DNA of 64,000 bases, from positions 45,006,557 through 45,070,556 of the forward strand of contig OY997594.1 of NCBI GenBank assembly GCA_963921825.1, read 5' to 3'. This stretch comes from Erodium maritimum. Lineage: Eukaryota; Streptophyta; Magnoliopsida; Geraniales; Geraniaceae. Below the pieces are notes generated by a model. It saw only the letters and a list, made by a program, of their open reading frames with translations, made no database searches and was not told the DNA's origin. The translations under genes were made by a program, and so were the position numbers. Positions 33,800 through 45,539 of this stretch are shown here, one piece after another (the first letter of the stretch is position 1; the number at the start of each line of letters is the position of its first letter).

Positions 33800-34628
33800 T
33801 TATAAAATCAATGGGATAGGTTGAACATATAGAGTTGATTTTCTAGAATCCAAAAATGAATCTCCCATGCTAAAAGAAATTTCGACATCATGCTCGATGT
33901 CTACCAAAATAAAATCAATGGGAGATTCAAATACAACCCCTCTCTTGAGAGCATCTTCCATAGTACCCCTTGGATATCTAATAGATTTGTCAGCCAACTC
34001 TATGGATACTATGGAAGTATTCAGCTCAACAAGAGTTTGTGAACTATTTTCTACAATTATACAATCATTATTTACATCAAAAGAATTCAATGCATCATAA
34101 TTACATGGATATGATATAGATAATATACAAGAGGGATTAGAATTTGATACCTCACATTCCGTACTTACCTTTAAACTCATTATTGAATCATGAGTTTCTT
34201 GCTTTATTGTGTCACATAAGTGTTCAGAATGATCATCCTCAATGTGAGTTGCCTGATCGTGTAGAGCTCTCTCATTCATCACATGTATGAGAAAATTCAT
34301 TTGATCTTCAAGATTTTGAAGTCGCTCGTTCATTTTCCTCTCTCTTGCTTCAAGAACTTAAGAACATTCTCAACATGCTCGATCTTCAAGATTTTAAAGA
34401 CGCTTTTCCAACAATTGATTCATGAGAGCAAGACACATTTATTCAAGTGCTGGCTCCTCATCTTGAGACAATTGTGGTTCAACTTGATAACCTTGATCAA
34501 AAGCGGAAGCGTCCTCCCAATATTGACTATAGAAAATTGAATTAAAAAAAATACTCACACTCGTAGTTATCATGACCGTTAGCTCCACACAAGTCACAAT
34601 ACACATTATTATCATACCAATTCTCCAT
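33800..34628 (-). pseudogene. E gag-protease remnant (CCHC knuckle and protease-like part)
   Basis: Starts ATG at 34628; the first residues run into CDLCGANGHDNYEC, a perfect C-X2-C-X4-H-X4-C knuckle, then a stop near 34556. The text goes on in other frames (WEDASAFDQGYQVEPQLSQD). From 34333 a 177-codon ORF starts with a coiled-coil-like MNERLQNLEDQMNFL and holds ELADKSIRYPRGTMEDAL and DFILVDIEHD, the retropepsin region typical of Athila/Tat polyproteins. Capsid is missing upstream; RT, RNase H and integrase are missing downstream. Confidence 0.72.
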
Positions 34629-34723
34629 AAAATTTATGTTGCAATGAATTAACTGAAAATATATATACAAAACAAATGAAACAGCCTCAACACAAATAAA
34701 AATATAAGTGTTGCTTTAGTTTC

Positions 34724-34741
34724 TCCCCGACAACGACACCA
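34724..34741 (-). other. E primer-binding site
   Basis: Minus strand TGGTGTCGTTGTCGGGGA, 14 bases after the 5' LTR end. It differs by two transitions from TGGCGCCGTTGCCGGGGA, the tRNA-Asp-type site of Athila/Tat elements. Confidence 0.8.
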
Positions 34742-34755
34742 TTAACTTGACGCCT

Positions 34756-36169
34756 TGAGAATTAAATAAAAAAAGGGCTCGACAAGTGCGCCGGTCGTCA
34801 AGTAGTATTTCGGTTCAAGTCTAATTATCGTACCCAATGGAGCAATAAAACAGTCAATCGATTTAAAACTCGTTTGTTAATCTGTACCTGAAAAGATTGG
34901 TTTTGGTTTCAAAAATTTAAATGACAGATTTGAAATACAAGTAAAAGAAATTGAAATCAAGTACAACGAAAAAATTATTAGGTGTTGTGAAATTTAGAAG
35001 AACAGTGATATAGGAATTTTTACTAGGTTACAATATGACTAATAATACGCAGGCATTCATATTTACATGTGCAAACAAGGTTGGTTTAAAGGCAACGGAA
35101 ATTCTCTCAACTAGTCCTAAACATCTCTCGTGAATTAGGACTCTGTTATAATCTAACCGCCTAGTTATTTCTAATCTAGGTGTAGAGAGACATAAAGCAT
35201 TAAGATTCGTGAATTCCTCTAGCTTTCAGGGTTGTAATCCTATAGCTATTGCACTCGTGTTAACCTAACTTTATTAGAGAATAGATTTAAACCCGAGTTG
35301 CATAACCCTTAGTCATTTTAGAAATTCTCATCTCTCGATTGTTCAATACTAAAACCTAAACATCTATCAAGTGACTAAGTTGACAAAGCATTAAGTGTAA
35401 ATCGTGCAAACAATAACTTAAACACAAATTGCACAGAGTAAATATGAAAGCTTTGAATTATGTCATCATATTTTTTCTCCTAGCCCTAGATCAATGAAAA
35501 TTTAGTTCATGGAGACGAAGGAAGAACACAAAGAAGAAGATGAACAAGAGAAAAACATATTTGAAAGGTAAAGTGGATACAAAATATCATACAATGATGG
35601 ATAAAGGGTGAAAAACGAGTCTGAAACGAAGTGGAAAAAGGCCCAGTCGCGCATCGTGGCCTGGGGCGCGGTCTGAGGGCGAGGGTGTATCAGAACAGAG
35701 TGTTCTGGGGCACTCGTGGGCGGATAGCCAGCGATCCCGCAGCATACTGGGCCGCGGTCTGGTCATGTGTCCTCGGCGGACTGTCCGGTCCTGAGTCCTC
35801 GGCGGAATAGGTTGCGGTCCGGTCTTGAATCCTCTCTACGGGTGGCTTATTATTCCCGGACAGAGACGTTCCCTTCACAAAGGTTGTATATCTCTAAAAT
35901 CTCTTCGGTTTGAAATAAAATATAAGGCAATCGGAGTTCTTATGAAAAAGTTATGTCTTTTACAAGATCAGCTAGTCTTCAAAACTCTTAAAACCAATTT
36001 TTCCTCTATTTTAACCTTTTTTTATATATCAAAGCACCTACAAAACACAACGAGAGACACAATACGAGTAACGAGAGAAAGGTGGACCAAATTATCCAAT
36101 CCTGGGACTAAAATGCTCAAGAATGTGGTCTAAAAACATCTAGATACGATGCAATTAATGTCCACATCA
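34756..36169 (-). repeat. E 5' LTR
   Basis: 1414 bp, partner of 25176-26470. In the minus strand it begins TGATGTGGACATTAATTGC next to the G1 RNase H and ends TTAATTCTCA before the primer site. Confidence 0.82.
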
Positions 36170-37410
36170 GTTGACATCTCAAACAATTGTGTTGGAGGTA
36201 ATCTTGATAGAGCATCAGCAGCCACATTTTCCTTCCCTTGTTTGTATTCAGTTTTATAGTACAAACCCGTCAAATTAGCCAACCACTTGTGTTGGAAAGA
36301 TGTTGTGAGTTTCTGTTCCATCAAGAACTTCAGACTTTGGTGATCATTTTTAATAATCACAGTCCATAAGGAAAAGTAATGCCTCCATTTCTGAATACAA
36401 TTGATGACAGCCAGGAGTTCATTTTCATATGCAGACATAGACAGGTTCTTAACTCCCAATGCCTTGATCAAGAAGGCAATTGGTCTGCCCTCCTACATCA
36501 GGACTCCACCAATCCCCTTGTCACAAGCATCTGCTTCAATTATAAATGGTAAGAAAAACTATGGTAACCTGAAAACTGGAGTAGTAGACATAGCTTCTTT
36601 GATATGCTTATAGATCAATTGTGCTTCAAGAGACCACTTGAAGCTATTCTTTTTTAGCCAGTTAGTGAGGGGCCTATAAATAACTCCATAATTCTTAACA
36701 AACCTTCTATAAAATCCAGTTAAACCAAGGAAACCCTTCAATGACTTGATTGTTAGAGGAACAAGCCAACCATTCATTGCTTGAACTGTACTAGGATCTG
36801 TAGCCACACTTTCAGCAGATATCAAATGCCCCAAATATTCAATTTATTTAGTACCAAATTCACATTTGGATAATTTTGCAAATAAGTTCTGATCCTGTAA
36901 TCTACAAAGGGCTAACCTCACATGATGTATATGGTCCTCCTAATACTTATTATATATTAAGATGCCATCAAAAAAACACCAGCACAAATTTTCTCAAGAA
37001 GTCGTTTAATACCTGACTCATCAAGGATTGAAAAGTAGAAGAATCATTAGTTAAGCTAAAAGGTTTTACTTTAAACTCATAGTGACCCTCATGAGTTCCA
37101 AATTAATTCTTTGTTTATTCTCCTGCAGCAAGTCTAACTTGATGATAACCTGATCTCAGGTCAATCTTAGAGTAATTCTTGCAATAGGAAAACTCATCAA
37201 GTAATTCATCAATAATAGGGATAAGGAATTTATCTTTGATGATTTGATCATTTAGCTGCTTGAAGTCCATGCACATACTTTAGGAACCATCTTTCTTCTT
37301 GACCAATATCACAAGGAATGAGTTGGGGTTGGTGCTATGTTGAATTATCCCAAAGGCCAACATGTCTTTAACCAAGATTTCCAATACATTTTTTTATTCA
37401 AAGGAATGCT
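36170..37410 (-). pseudogene. G1 reverse transcriptase and RNase H pseudogene
   Basis: Read from 37410 downward: VKKKDGS, then FLIPIIDELLDE, SKIDLRSGYHQVRL (motif A, aspartate kept) and [13 protein letters not shown]. The motif C region near 36970-36985 reads FF-D-G-I with one extra T, so the second catalytic aspartate is glycine and the frame shifts. The connection (GHLISAESVATDPSTVQAM, FLGLTGFYRRFVKNYG) and RNase H (SAYENELLAVINCIQKWRHY, NDHQSLKFLMEQK, VAADALSRLPP) follow. The LTR of E begins right after RNase H; G1 integrase is not found beyond it except its last codons at 11859-12060. Confidence 0.85.
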
Positions 37411-37621
37411 TATAAGGCCTTATAGAAAGGGGTCTTCTACCAGCAATAAGTGGAATTTTTTAATCACAGAACCTCCTTGGTGGTAATGTGGTAGGTTGTT
37501 GAAAAACTATAGGAAAAGCATATAACACCAACTGCATATCTGGATGAATGTGGGTAGTTGTTGGATTTATTAAAGAGATGAGAGAAAACTGACCCAAAAA
37601 TAATGATTCTTCAGCAAGAAC

Positions 37622-37920
37622 TTAATGCTTCATAGTGTGGAAATTGGACACAATACAACTGTCAAATGAAATAGACTTTTGCATATAAACCTTCTGATTG
37701 CGAAGAGTGATAGTGATGGATCTCTCAATGTAATCCAATTCAATTGGACTAACAGTTTGGAGCCAATCTACTCCCAATACCATGTTGAAATCTCCAAGAG
37801 GCATAACTAGAAATTCCCATCCTATAGTGATGTTGTTAAGGAGCCACGAAAATCTAGTGTCAGTTGTGCAGACTTGGATTTGTCCATTTCCCATTTTGAC
37901 TAGAACTTTTGGACCAGAAC
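37622..37920 (-). pseudogene. G1 protease region
   Basis: MGNGQIQVCTTDTRFSWLLN and LVMPLGDFNMVLGVDWLQTV, the end of a retropepsin as in gypsy elements where PLG..DVVLGVQWL is standard. The upstream active-site part is broken by stops between 37900 and 38260. Confidence 0.75.
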
Positions 37921-38257
37921 ATAGCTAGAGACCCTACTTCAGAGTTGTGGACTGATCCATAAATGATCTTGTTGCTCTTTTATCTACCAAAATAGAAATT
38001 GGTGTTGAGTGAACCATACCTTGAACACTATGGACTTGGTCTTGTTGATGTGAACCATAAATCCAAAGGACTCATTGATCAGGATGCATAAATCAGTCTG
38101 CAATACTTCTTCTACAATGTCCTCATCATGAATCGTTGGGGATAAATCAGGTTCCAAAGAATCAATTGTAATATGGAACAATTTGTTCTTGTTAGGAAAA
38201 ATGTAGTCCTTAGAGTATTTTGGAGGGCATGTATAGTAAATTCCTTTCCTTTTTCGC

Positions 38258-39496
38258 TCATCTAAATTCATAGGATGAATCTTTGTAAAAGGTACAGTTG
38301 AGCTGGTATGTCTGTGTGGTTGAGAGCACAAGTGTTGAGGAGCATGGTGAGGTCTGGGTCGGTAAGTGTAAGGGAGCATGAGATGAGGAACTAGAATTGG
38401 AAACCTTGATCATGTGCTCTTCTTTTTTTACCAAATGCATAGCCTGAGATAAGGTCTGAGGATCAGACATGAGAACCTCTACTTCCAACTTGGGATTTAA
38501 GCCAGCAATGTAATTGGACACGAAATATGCTTCAGTAGAATGTGGAGCTCTACTCTAGAAACCTCAATTCTTCAAACTTATCATCATTCTCAGCTAGAGA
38601 TCCTTCTTGTTTGAGCTTCTTGAATTCACTTTCAATATCAGTGTGACCAACAATTTCATACTTTAAAGACAAATCCTGGCAAAATCTATCCAAAGGAATT
38701 AATCCTCTTCCAAAAAAATATGCAGCATGCCAATACTCAGGTGATCTAGTCAAGTGAAAAAGATGTCACTCTGACTTTGTGCTCATCAGGAATATCACAA
38801 TATTTGAAGTACACATTGCAATATTTGAACGAAAACACTAGATTTGGGGTCTTAAATGTAAGCTCTAGCATGGTTTTCTGTGGGTATCCCTGTATCATAT
38901 GTTGTTGGTGATGTATGGGGTACAGGGGAAAAGGTTGTGGCATGTAAGGGAGAGGTAATGAGAGACCCTACAAGTTTGGAAAATGTCCCATGTAAAGGTG
39001 AGGGAAAATTTTTGTGGTGCTGGGTATGGTGTTTGGGAGTATGGTGGTAAATGTTGTGGCATGGTGGTGTATGGTGATTGAGATGTAGGTAGTGTTTGGG
39101 GTAGTGTAGTTGGGATTGTAGTCATGGGTATGAAGGAACTATGGGGGCCAAATGGTGTCTCAGATGCCAGATTTCTTGTCACTGGGTTTTTCATTTGGGA
39201 AACCCATGAAGATGGATATGAGGCAGGGTTTGTTCTTGTAGTCATGGGTATGAAGGAACTATGGGGGCCAAATGGTGTCTCAGATGCCAGATTTCTTGTC
39301 ACTGGGTTTTTCATTTGGGAAACCCATGAATATGGATATGAGGCAGGGTTTGTTCTTCATACCTAGTATGATAGTGGGTCTGGAGGTTAATTTTGATATG
39401 ACGAGTATGTGATGCATTACAGAGTGGTTGGGAGTGATGGATTCTGGCTAACCATCCTTGCGAGGTAAGAGCTCGAGGGTTCCAGGAATTGGGTAG
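38258..39496 (-). pseudogene. G1 gag pseudogene, main part
   Basis: From 39496 downward: a proline/serine/threonine-rich linker with two 40-residue repeats, then the Retrotrans_gag domain (YWHAAYFFGRGLIPLDRFCQ and DLSLKYE, 38740-38640; SNYIAGLNPKLEVEVLMSDP, 38518-38460; AMHLVKKEEH). Stops and frameshifts separate these parts. The N-terminus is at 49574-49401, on the other side of element B. The two halves meet exactly at the B target duplication. Confidence 0.8.
39121..39356 (-). repeat. 120-bp tandem duplication in G1 gag
   Basis: 39121-39236 and 39241-39356 are identical except one base (AAGATGG/AATATGG). The unit is exactly 120 bp, so it adds 40 residues without a frameshift. The near-identity means the duplication is much younger than the LTR divergence of G1. 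Confidence 0.92.
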
Positions 39497-42041
39497 TAAC
39501 ACGCCCCGAATTCGGTAGGACCGAACCCGGAACGCGAACGGTGAAACAATAAAACAAATTTCAAACATTTTAATAAACCTCTTTAAAACAACACTTAAGT
39601 TAAAAAAACGATAATTTTACAGCGGAAAATACGTTCAAAACGATGTACAAACGAGCTACAAGGTACGTCACTAACTACCCAGAGACCCGGACTTCCGCTC
39701 CCAGCTCTTCAAGCTTCGAGGGCTCTCCTAGTCCGTCTCACGACCAGTACCTGCAGGAAAAGTAGCAGTGGGTGAGCATTTCGCTCACTGCCACGGATAC
39801 CGGGTTGACCACGGCATACCAGCAGAAATGCCGGGAACCCAACATCAACAACCTCGGGGACTACTACCCCAAAAACACAATTTAGACTGACGGTCACGCA
39901 GTACAACTGTTCAACTTTCCCAACCATCTCACAACCCGGACACGTAATGCAGACGCGACCCAGCAGTTACGACCTCAATCAAATACGCAAATAATAACCA
40001 CGCAACACCCAAGATCACAAAGGATCGCACACAACAATCAAGATCACAAAGGATCGCACACCAGCCACTCAGTTGCCGGTTGCTAACCGGCTGGGCTTGA
40101 GCCTGCCCCACGCAACTTTCCCCGACACGCAGTCGGGCCAGGCGGTCGACCTGTTCGCGACATATACATCAATACTTTTCCGATAGCTAGTCGGAAGGGG
40201 AGCCGCCCTTCATCGCAGAATAATGCACACTTTACCGATGGTTAGTCGGAAGGCTTGCCAACCCTTACGCGCGCGACCCCGTGGCACTCCTTTGTTGTCA
40301 GGCGGGCCCAACCTTCATGCAATCACAGTCATCACACAAGGTTCAATAAATAGCGACAATAATATAACGACTAACTACCCATCAGCAAGACAGTCAGCAA
40401 CAATGTAGGTTTAACACCCCACAGGCACACATGGCCACCCACGACACACAAACAGTAACATACGGGTTCACCACCCCAAAGGCACACATAGCCACAATCA
40501 TAAACACAACAAGTTACCTAACCTACGGGAACAACTAAGTGCCAAATGCATTTCTACTGTTCGGTAAATTCATCCTACAACACCACCGAGTGTCACATGC
40601 ATTTCTACTAATAACTTTCCCTAGTCAAGGCCTATATACGGCTACTTTTCCCTACCTCGTAACGCTTTCCAAATATCCACGCTCAAGCTCCGGCGTGCTC
40701 GCAGTCCCCGCTTAGCCTCCTCTTTCCGCGGTCGGTGACACGATGTAACAAGATCACAAATTAAAACACTTTTTAAGTTCGCAGGCAAAGATGAATTTTA
40801 ATGAATTTGACGCCCAAACGCGACCCCGACAATGCCGATCACTCCCAAACTTCCCAATTACTCGACATTGTCAACAAAGGGCCCGGAAAAGCCCGATTCG
40901 CCCTGCTCGGCGAATCTGCCCGGGATCGGAAAACGCCCTTCCGGGGTTCCGAAAAATTCCCGTTTTCGTTTCTACGATCCTTAAATAATTCAAGTGTTCC
41001 AACGCAATCGACGAAATCAATTTCCGACTTCGGAGCGATTTAATTCGCGTTTAAAGTTTCTAAGCCCGAAATTTCCAATTTGAACAATTTAATCCCATAA
41101 TTCGTTCCGGGTGTGAATTATCGATTCGGGGATCATCCAATGCCACCCGATCACGAAAAACCCGAGGTCCGGACAAGTGGGACCCACACGGCCTCAATGG
41201 AAAACATTCCTTTTCGCCCCAAAACGTTCCTAACGAACTCCAATCCTTAACCCAACCTTAATTTAACCATTTAAACTCAAACCCTAAAATTCAAACGTAC
41301 CAAACCGAGAAAAAGACGGGTTCTTACCGTAGGGAATGACGAGGGGATGACGAATACGCGAGAATTGAGACGATCCGTCGGCCGGATCGTCGGGAAATCG
41401 AACCCAGCTTCTCTTTTTTTCCTTCTCCTTCTTCTCTCTTCTTTCTCTCTCTTCTCTCTCCTATTTTCGGAAAATTGCTGAGACTTCCCACTCTCTTCCC
41501 CTTTTGTTTTGTTTTAAAAAATCAAACCACACATCAAAAAGACAAAAATACCCTCCTACCCCTTTGTTTTTATTTTTAAGTCAAAGGGAAAAGTTGTCGT
41601 CCCTTCTTCCTTCCACCACATTCATGACATGTGGCATGTGGGTCCCACTAGTTAGAAAAATGTCTTTGTATATATTTTTCAGTCAAATTCGCGAAATTCA
41701 GCCGTCTCGGGCCCCTGCGGGCCCATTTTCCAAGAAATTACGAAATTTCACGTGCTACAAGGAAACGGCCCAACTAAGACCACGGTAACGACGGCTAAGC
41801 TTTTTGGATCCAAATCGGGCCTAGAACAGACCAAAACGTCGCTCGGTTGATTTTTTCGGCAAAAAGTCAACTTTTGCCGAATTGGTCAAAAGTTGCCCTG
41901 AGTCGCCCAGAACTCACTTTGGTCGATATCGGGGTCAACTGAAGTCCGATATGATCCTCGGGGTCAATTTTAGGTTCATTTGAGTGTATGTCCAAAATTT
42001 TAAATTTTTCCGTTTTTCCGCCGATTTGACCGGCGTTGACC
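39497..42041 (-). repeat. B 3' LTR, start deleted
   Basis: Closely matches 46855-49400. The outer end reads TAACACGCC instead of TGTCACGCC. The inner end lacks the last 16 bp seen at 49385-49400 (GGGAGCGGTTCTTACA) and joins pol-end sequence directly at 42041. It carries the conserved hairpin (39773-39787) and a CT-rich tract (41405-41462). Confidence 0.88.
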
Positions 42042-43472
42042 AATTTCATCCGCGAAATTTAAAACAAACGTACCTCCGGAGTCGAACAGGTAGGGGTACT
42101 TTGCGCGAACCTCGTCCTCGCGCTCCCAAGTCGACTCGGCCCCATGGTGTCGCCACTGCACCCGTACTAGGCGAATAACCTTGCCACGCAGGACTTGCTC
42201 CCGTGTGTCCATGATCCGAACCGGCTGTTCCTCATAAGAGACATCGTCAGCCACCTCGATATCTACCCACTCAATGACGTGGGAGGGGTCCGCATTGTAC
42301 TTCCGCAAATTGGACACGTGGAAGATGTTATGAACACTCCCAAGTTGCGGTGGTAATGCCAGACGATGGGCCACTGCTCCCACTCTACTCAAGATCTCGA
42401 AAGGGCCGATGTACCGTGGGGCTAACTTGCCTCCGCCGTGGCTGAACCGTACCAGTCCCTTCCTCGGGCTCACCTTCAGGAACACGTGGTCACCAACTAC
42501 GAACTCAAGAGGTCGGCGCCGTCTGTCAGTGTAGCTCTTCTGCCGACTCTGTGCGGTCTTCAACCGGTCGCGTATCAGCGCGACCTTCTCTGTCGTCTCT
42601 CGAACATGCTCTGGCCCCAGCAGGCTCTTGTCTCCCACCTCTGCCCAGCATACTGGTGATCGACACGGCCTACCATACAACGCTTCAAACGGTGCCATCC
42701 CAATACTAGCTTGGAAGTTGTTGTTGTAGGCAAACTCGACTAACGGTAGGTGGTTTTCCCACGACCCCCTAAGGTCTAGCACACATGCCCGCAGCATGTC
42801 CTCCAAAATCTGAATCGTGCGCTCGGACTGGCCGTCTGTCTGGGGGTGGTGTGTTGTACTGAGCAGAATCTCGGTCCCCAACGCGGTCTGTAGACTTGGC
42901 CAAAATCCGGACGTGAAACGAGGATCCCAGTCAGACACTGTCGACACAGGGACTCCATGGAGACGTACTATCTCCTGAATGTACAGGCGGCTCAACTTGT
43001 CAACCGGATCAGTCATCCTCATGGCCAGGAAATGGGCCGACTTTGTCAACCGATCGACTACCACCCATACCGCATCGTGTCCCCTTGGCGATCTCAGCAA
43101 CCCACTCACGAAGTCCATCGTGACGTGCTCCCACTTCCACTGGGCAATCGGCAGTGGCTGCAATAATCCGGTGGGACGCTGATGTTCGGCTTTCACCTGT
43201 TGACAGGTGAGACATCTCGATACAAATTCCGCGACCGCTCTCCGTATCCCGCTCCACCTGAAGAGCCGCCTGATGTCGTGGTACATCTTAGTGCTACCCG
43301 GGTGTACTGTAAGACGCGAATGATGTGACTCTCGTAACACGTCGCCTCTACAGCTGCGCGGCACGAATAACCCTCCTTGATACCGTAACCCCCAATCAGC
43401 ACTGAGTTCCCAACCTTCCGCATCGACACCGCTGACGACCCTCTCTCGGATCTCTGACGTCTCGACATCCAC
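42000..43472 (-). pseudogene. B integrase with chromodomain-like tail
   Basis: A 490-codon open frame. It carries the HHCC zinc region (HHSRLTVHPGSTKMYHDIRR...CLTCQQVK), then the catalytic core: first aspartate in WEHVTMDFVSGL, second in SDWDPRFTS (usually SDRDPRFTS), glutamate in QSERTIQILEDML. The C-terminal part has FLKVSPRKGLVRFSHGGGKL, YIGPFEIL and HNIFHVSNLRKY, then a chromodomain-like VRIMDTREQVL...VQWRHHGAESTWEREDEV that in related elements targets heterochromatin. The last residues run into LTR sequence because the normal stop, polypurine tract and LTR start are deleted. The domain is intact but its polyprotein is not, hence pseudogene. Confidence 0.88.
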
Positions 43473-43475
43473 CGA

Positions 43476-44048
43476 CTACGCCTCCATCACTCGGGCAAGT
43501 AGTGAGGGCTGAGCCACCAATGAGCACATGGCCACACCACCAGTAACCTCCTCTAGCTCAAGCCCGAACGTGCACAGTTCCCCCATCATGTCCCATTCTC
43601 GGACTGATATGCTAGCAAGGCCCGGAACCGACTTCCTACTCAGGGCGTCGCCAACCACATTCGCCTTACCCGGATGGTAGAGCAGCTCAAAGTCGTACTC
43701 CTCAAGTAGCTTCATCCATCACCGCTGGCGCATGTTCAGGTCTCGTTAGGAAAAGATGTACTTGAGGCTCTTGTGATCCAAGAACACCTGAAATCGCTCG
43801 CCATACTTATAATACCGCCATCCCTTCAACGCGAACACGACTGCTGCTAATTCCAAGTCATGGGTAGGATAGTTGCGCTTGTGTGTCTTCAACTGCCTGG
43901 AGCCATAAGCAACAACTCTACCCAACTGCATCAGCACACAACCTAGTCCTTCCACGGACGCGTCACAGTGAGCTTTCAGCTCCGTGAACGCATGTTCACA
44001 ATCCTCTGTCCACACAAACCCGACTCCCTTGTGCGTCAAAAGAGTCAT
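43476..44048 (-). pseudogene. B RNase H region
   Basis: [20 protein letters not shown] joins directly to [20 protein letters not shown], so about 20 residues usual between these parts are missing. It continues [20 protein letters not shown] and [12 protein letters not shown], then a stop; YDFELLYHPGKANVVGDALS follows in 43715-43476. Order and text fit gypsy RNase H. The last stop before 43472 separates it from integrase. Confidence 0.85.
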
Positions 44049-44093
44049 AAGCGCGGCTAGACGCGGAAAGTCCTGGACGAACCGCCGATAATA

Positions 44094-45076
44094 TCATGTC
44101 AGCCCCAAGAAGCTACGGATCTCGAAGACGCTCGTGGGCCGCGCCCACTTTGAAACCGCGTCGATCTTCGTCGGATCGACCAGCATACCGTCACGGGATA
44201 CAATGTGACCGAGGAATTTCACCTTAGCGAGCCAAAACTCGCACTTCTCCAGGTTGGCGTATAGCTGATGTGTTCGTAGCAGGGTCAGAACAGCCCTCAG
44301 ATGCTCCTCATGTGCCGCCTCGTTCTGCGAGTAGATCAATATGTCGTCTAAAACACCACCACAAATTGATCTAAGAACGGCCAGAATATATTGTTTATCA
44401 GATCCATGAACGCTGCAGGTGCGTTCGTCAGTCCAAATGGCATCACCAAGAACTCGTAATGCCCATAGCATGTCCGGAATGCCGTCTTTGCAACGTCCTC
44501 CTCCCGGACTCGCAACTGGTAATATCCGAATCGCAGATCGATCTTCGAGAAGCATGTCGACCCTCTCAATTGGTCGAACAAGTCGTCAATTCTCGACATC
44601 GGGTATCGGTTCTTCACCGTAACCCGGTTCAGCATCCAGTAGTCTATACACATCCAAAGCTCTCTACTCTTCTTCTTCACGAAGAGTGCTGGCACTCCCC
44701 ACGGCGATGTACTCGGGCGGATAAACCCCTTCTCCCGAAGCTCCTCGAGCTGACGCTTCAGCTCGGTCAACTCTGCTGCCGCGAACCTGTAAGGCGCCAT
44801 CGATATCGGTGTCGTTCCCGGCCTCAGGTCTATTCCGAACTCCACCTCACCAACTGGTGGCAATCCGCTCAACTCCTCCGGAAGGACCTCGGGACACTCG
44901 CACACCACTCGCGGTAACTCGCGGCTCTGCACGGCCGATACTTCCTCCACTGCGGACAATGCCGACAGGAGAACTCCGCTCCTACGCCCAGAATACACGA
45001 AACTTTCGTGTTGCATGTTGAAACCTTCACTCGTCGCCTGTAACAGTCGATATTGGCTCGGTACTTCGCCAACCAA
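44094..45076 (-). pseudogene. B reverse transcriptase
   Basis: Begins with a protease-RT linker and GVEFGIDL-like text ([20 protein letters not shown]), then [60 protein letters not shown] (motif A aspartate kept) and [20 protein letters not shown]. The frame stops in QFVVVF at 44348-44350 and resumes one base shifted as DDILIYSQNEAAHEEHLRAV, so a single-base loss lies inside the catalytic (F/Y)xDD box. The connection SVFEIRSFLGLT runs to 44094. Confidence 0.88.
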
Positions 45077-45298
45077 TCCATTCTCAACATCACGTCAAAG
45101 GCTGTCATTTCATAAGTATCCTTCCCACAGATACACGCACAAGCTCAGTCGCTACCGAACCTCACGGACCCTCGCAGTCTCTCTAAGACCTCGCTCCACT
45201 ACCGCCGTCGTGCCCACCAACTCCGACATACCTGAATCCTCGGGGTGAGGACTCGATCCAGCATCAGGGCTCTTGAGCCCTCTCTCAAACCTCATGTA

Positions 45299-45529
45299 TC
45301 AGTTCGCTTCTCTAACTTCGCAGACACGACAGATCCTAGTCAACACCACATCACCCCCAACCGGCGTGTCCAGACGCAGGGGTGGACTCAACGGATCTAA
45401 ACTCAGCCCCAACATCTCAGCACAACTCGACGAAGCAAACGAGTGTGGCGCCCCGGTATCCAATAAAAATGACGCCCAAATCAGAGACTGAACAACTACT
45501 CCGTTAGTCACACCAATAAGATATAACAC
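45299..45529 (-). pseudogene. B protease (retropepsin)
   Basis: SFLLDTGAPHSFASSSCAEM holds the aspartyl protease active site D-T-G and the following A-(S/P)-H-S-F typical of chromoviruses. The remainder runs toward RT with a frameshift near 45110-45300 ([20 protein letters not shown], in another frame, is the C-terminal flap-to-end segment). Upstream, where gag should be, there is repeat DNA. Confidence 0.8.
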
Positions 45530-45539
45530 AACCCTTACA

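Larger units (their letters stand above)
25176..36169 (-). mobile_element. E: Tat/Athila-like LTR element with two solo LTR insertions
   Basis: LTRs of 1295 and 1414 bp, in the minus strand TGATGTGGAC...TTAATTCTCA. The upper one (34756-36169) is the 5' LTR because a primer site TGGTGTCGTTGTCGGGGA (tRNA-Asp type) follows it on the minus strand. The lower one (25176-26470) is preceded by a purine-rich AAGTGTGGGGTGT tract. After removing the two inserted solo LTRs the interior is only about 3.4 kb, with a zinc knuckle and a protease-like piece but no RT or integrase. Outer flanks (CGCCC and GTTGA) do not match, so the two ends may come from different insertions. Confidence 0.8.

Noticed and set aside
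42438..43182. Plus-strand ORFs over the B integrase
   Set aside because: Antisense shadows of the 490-codon integrase frame.
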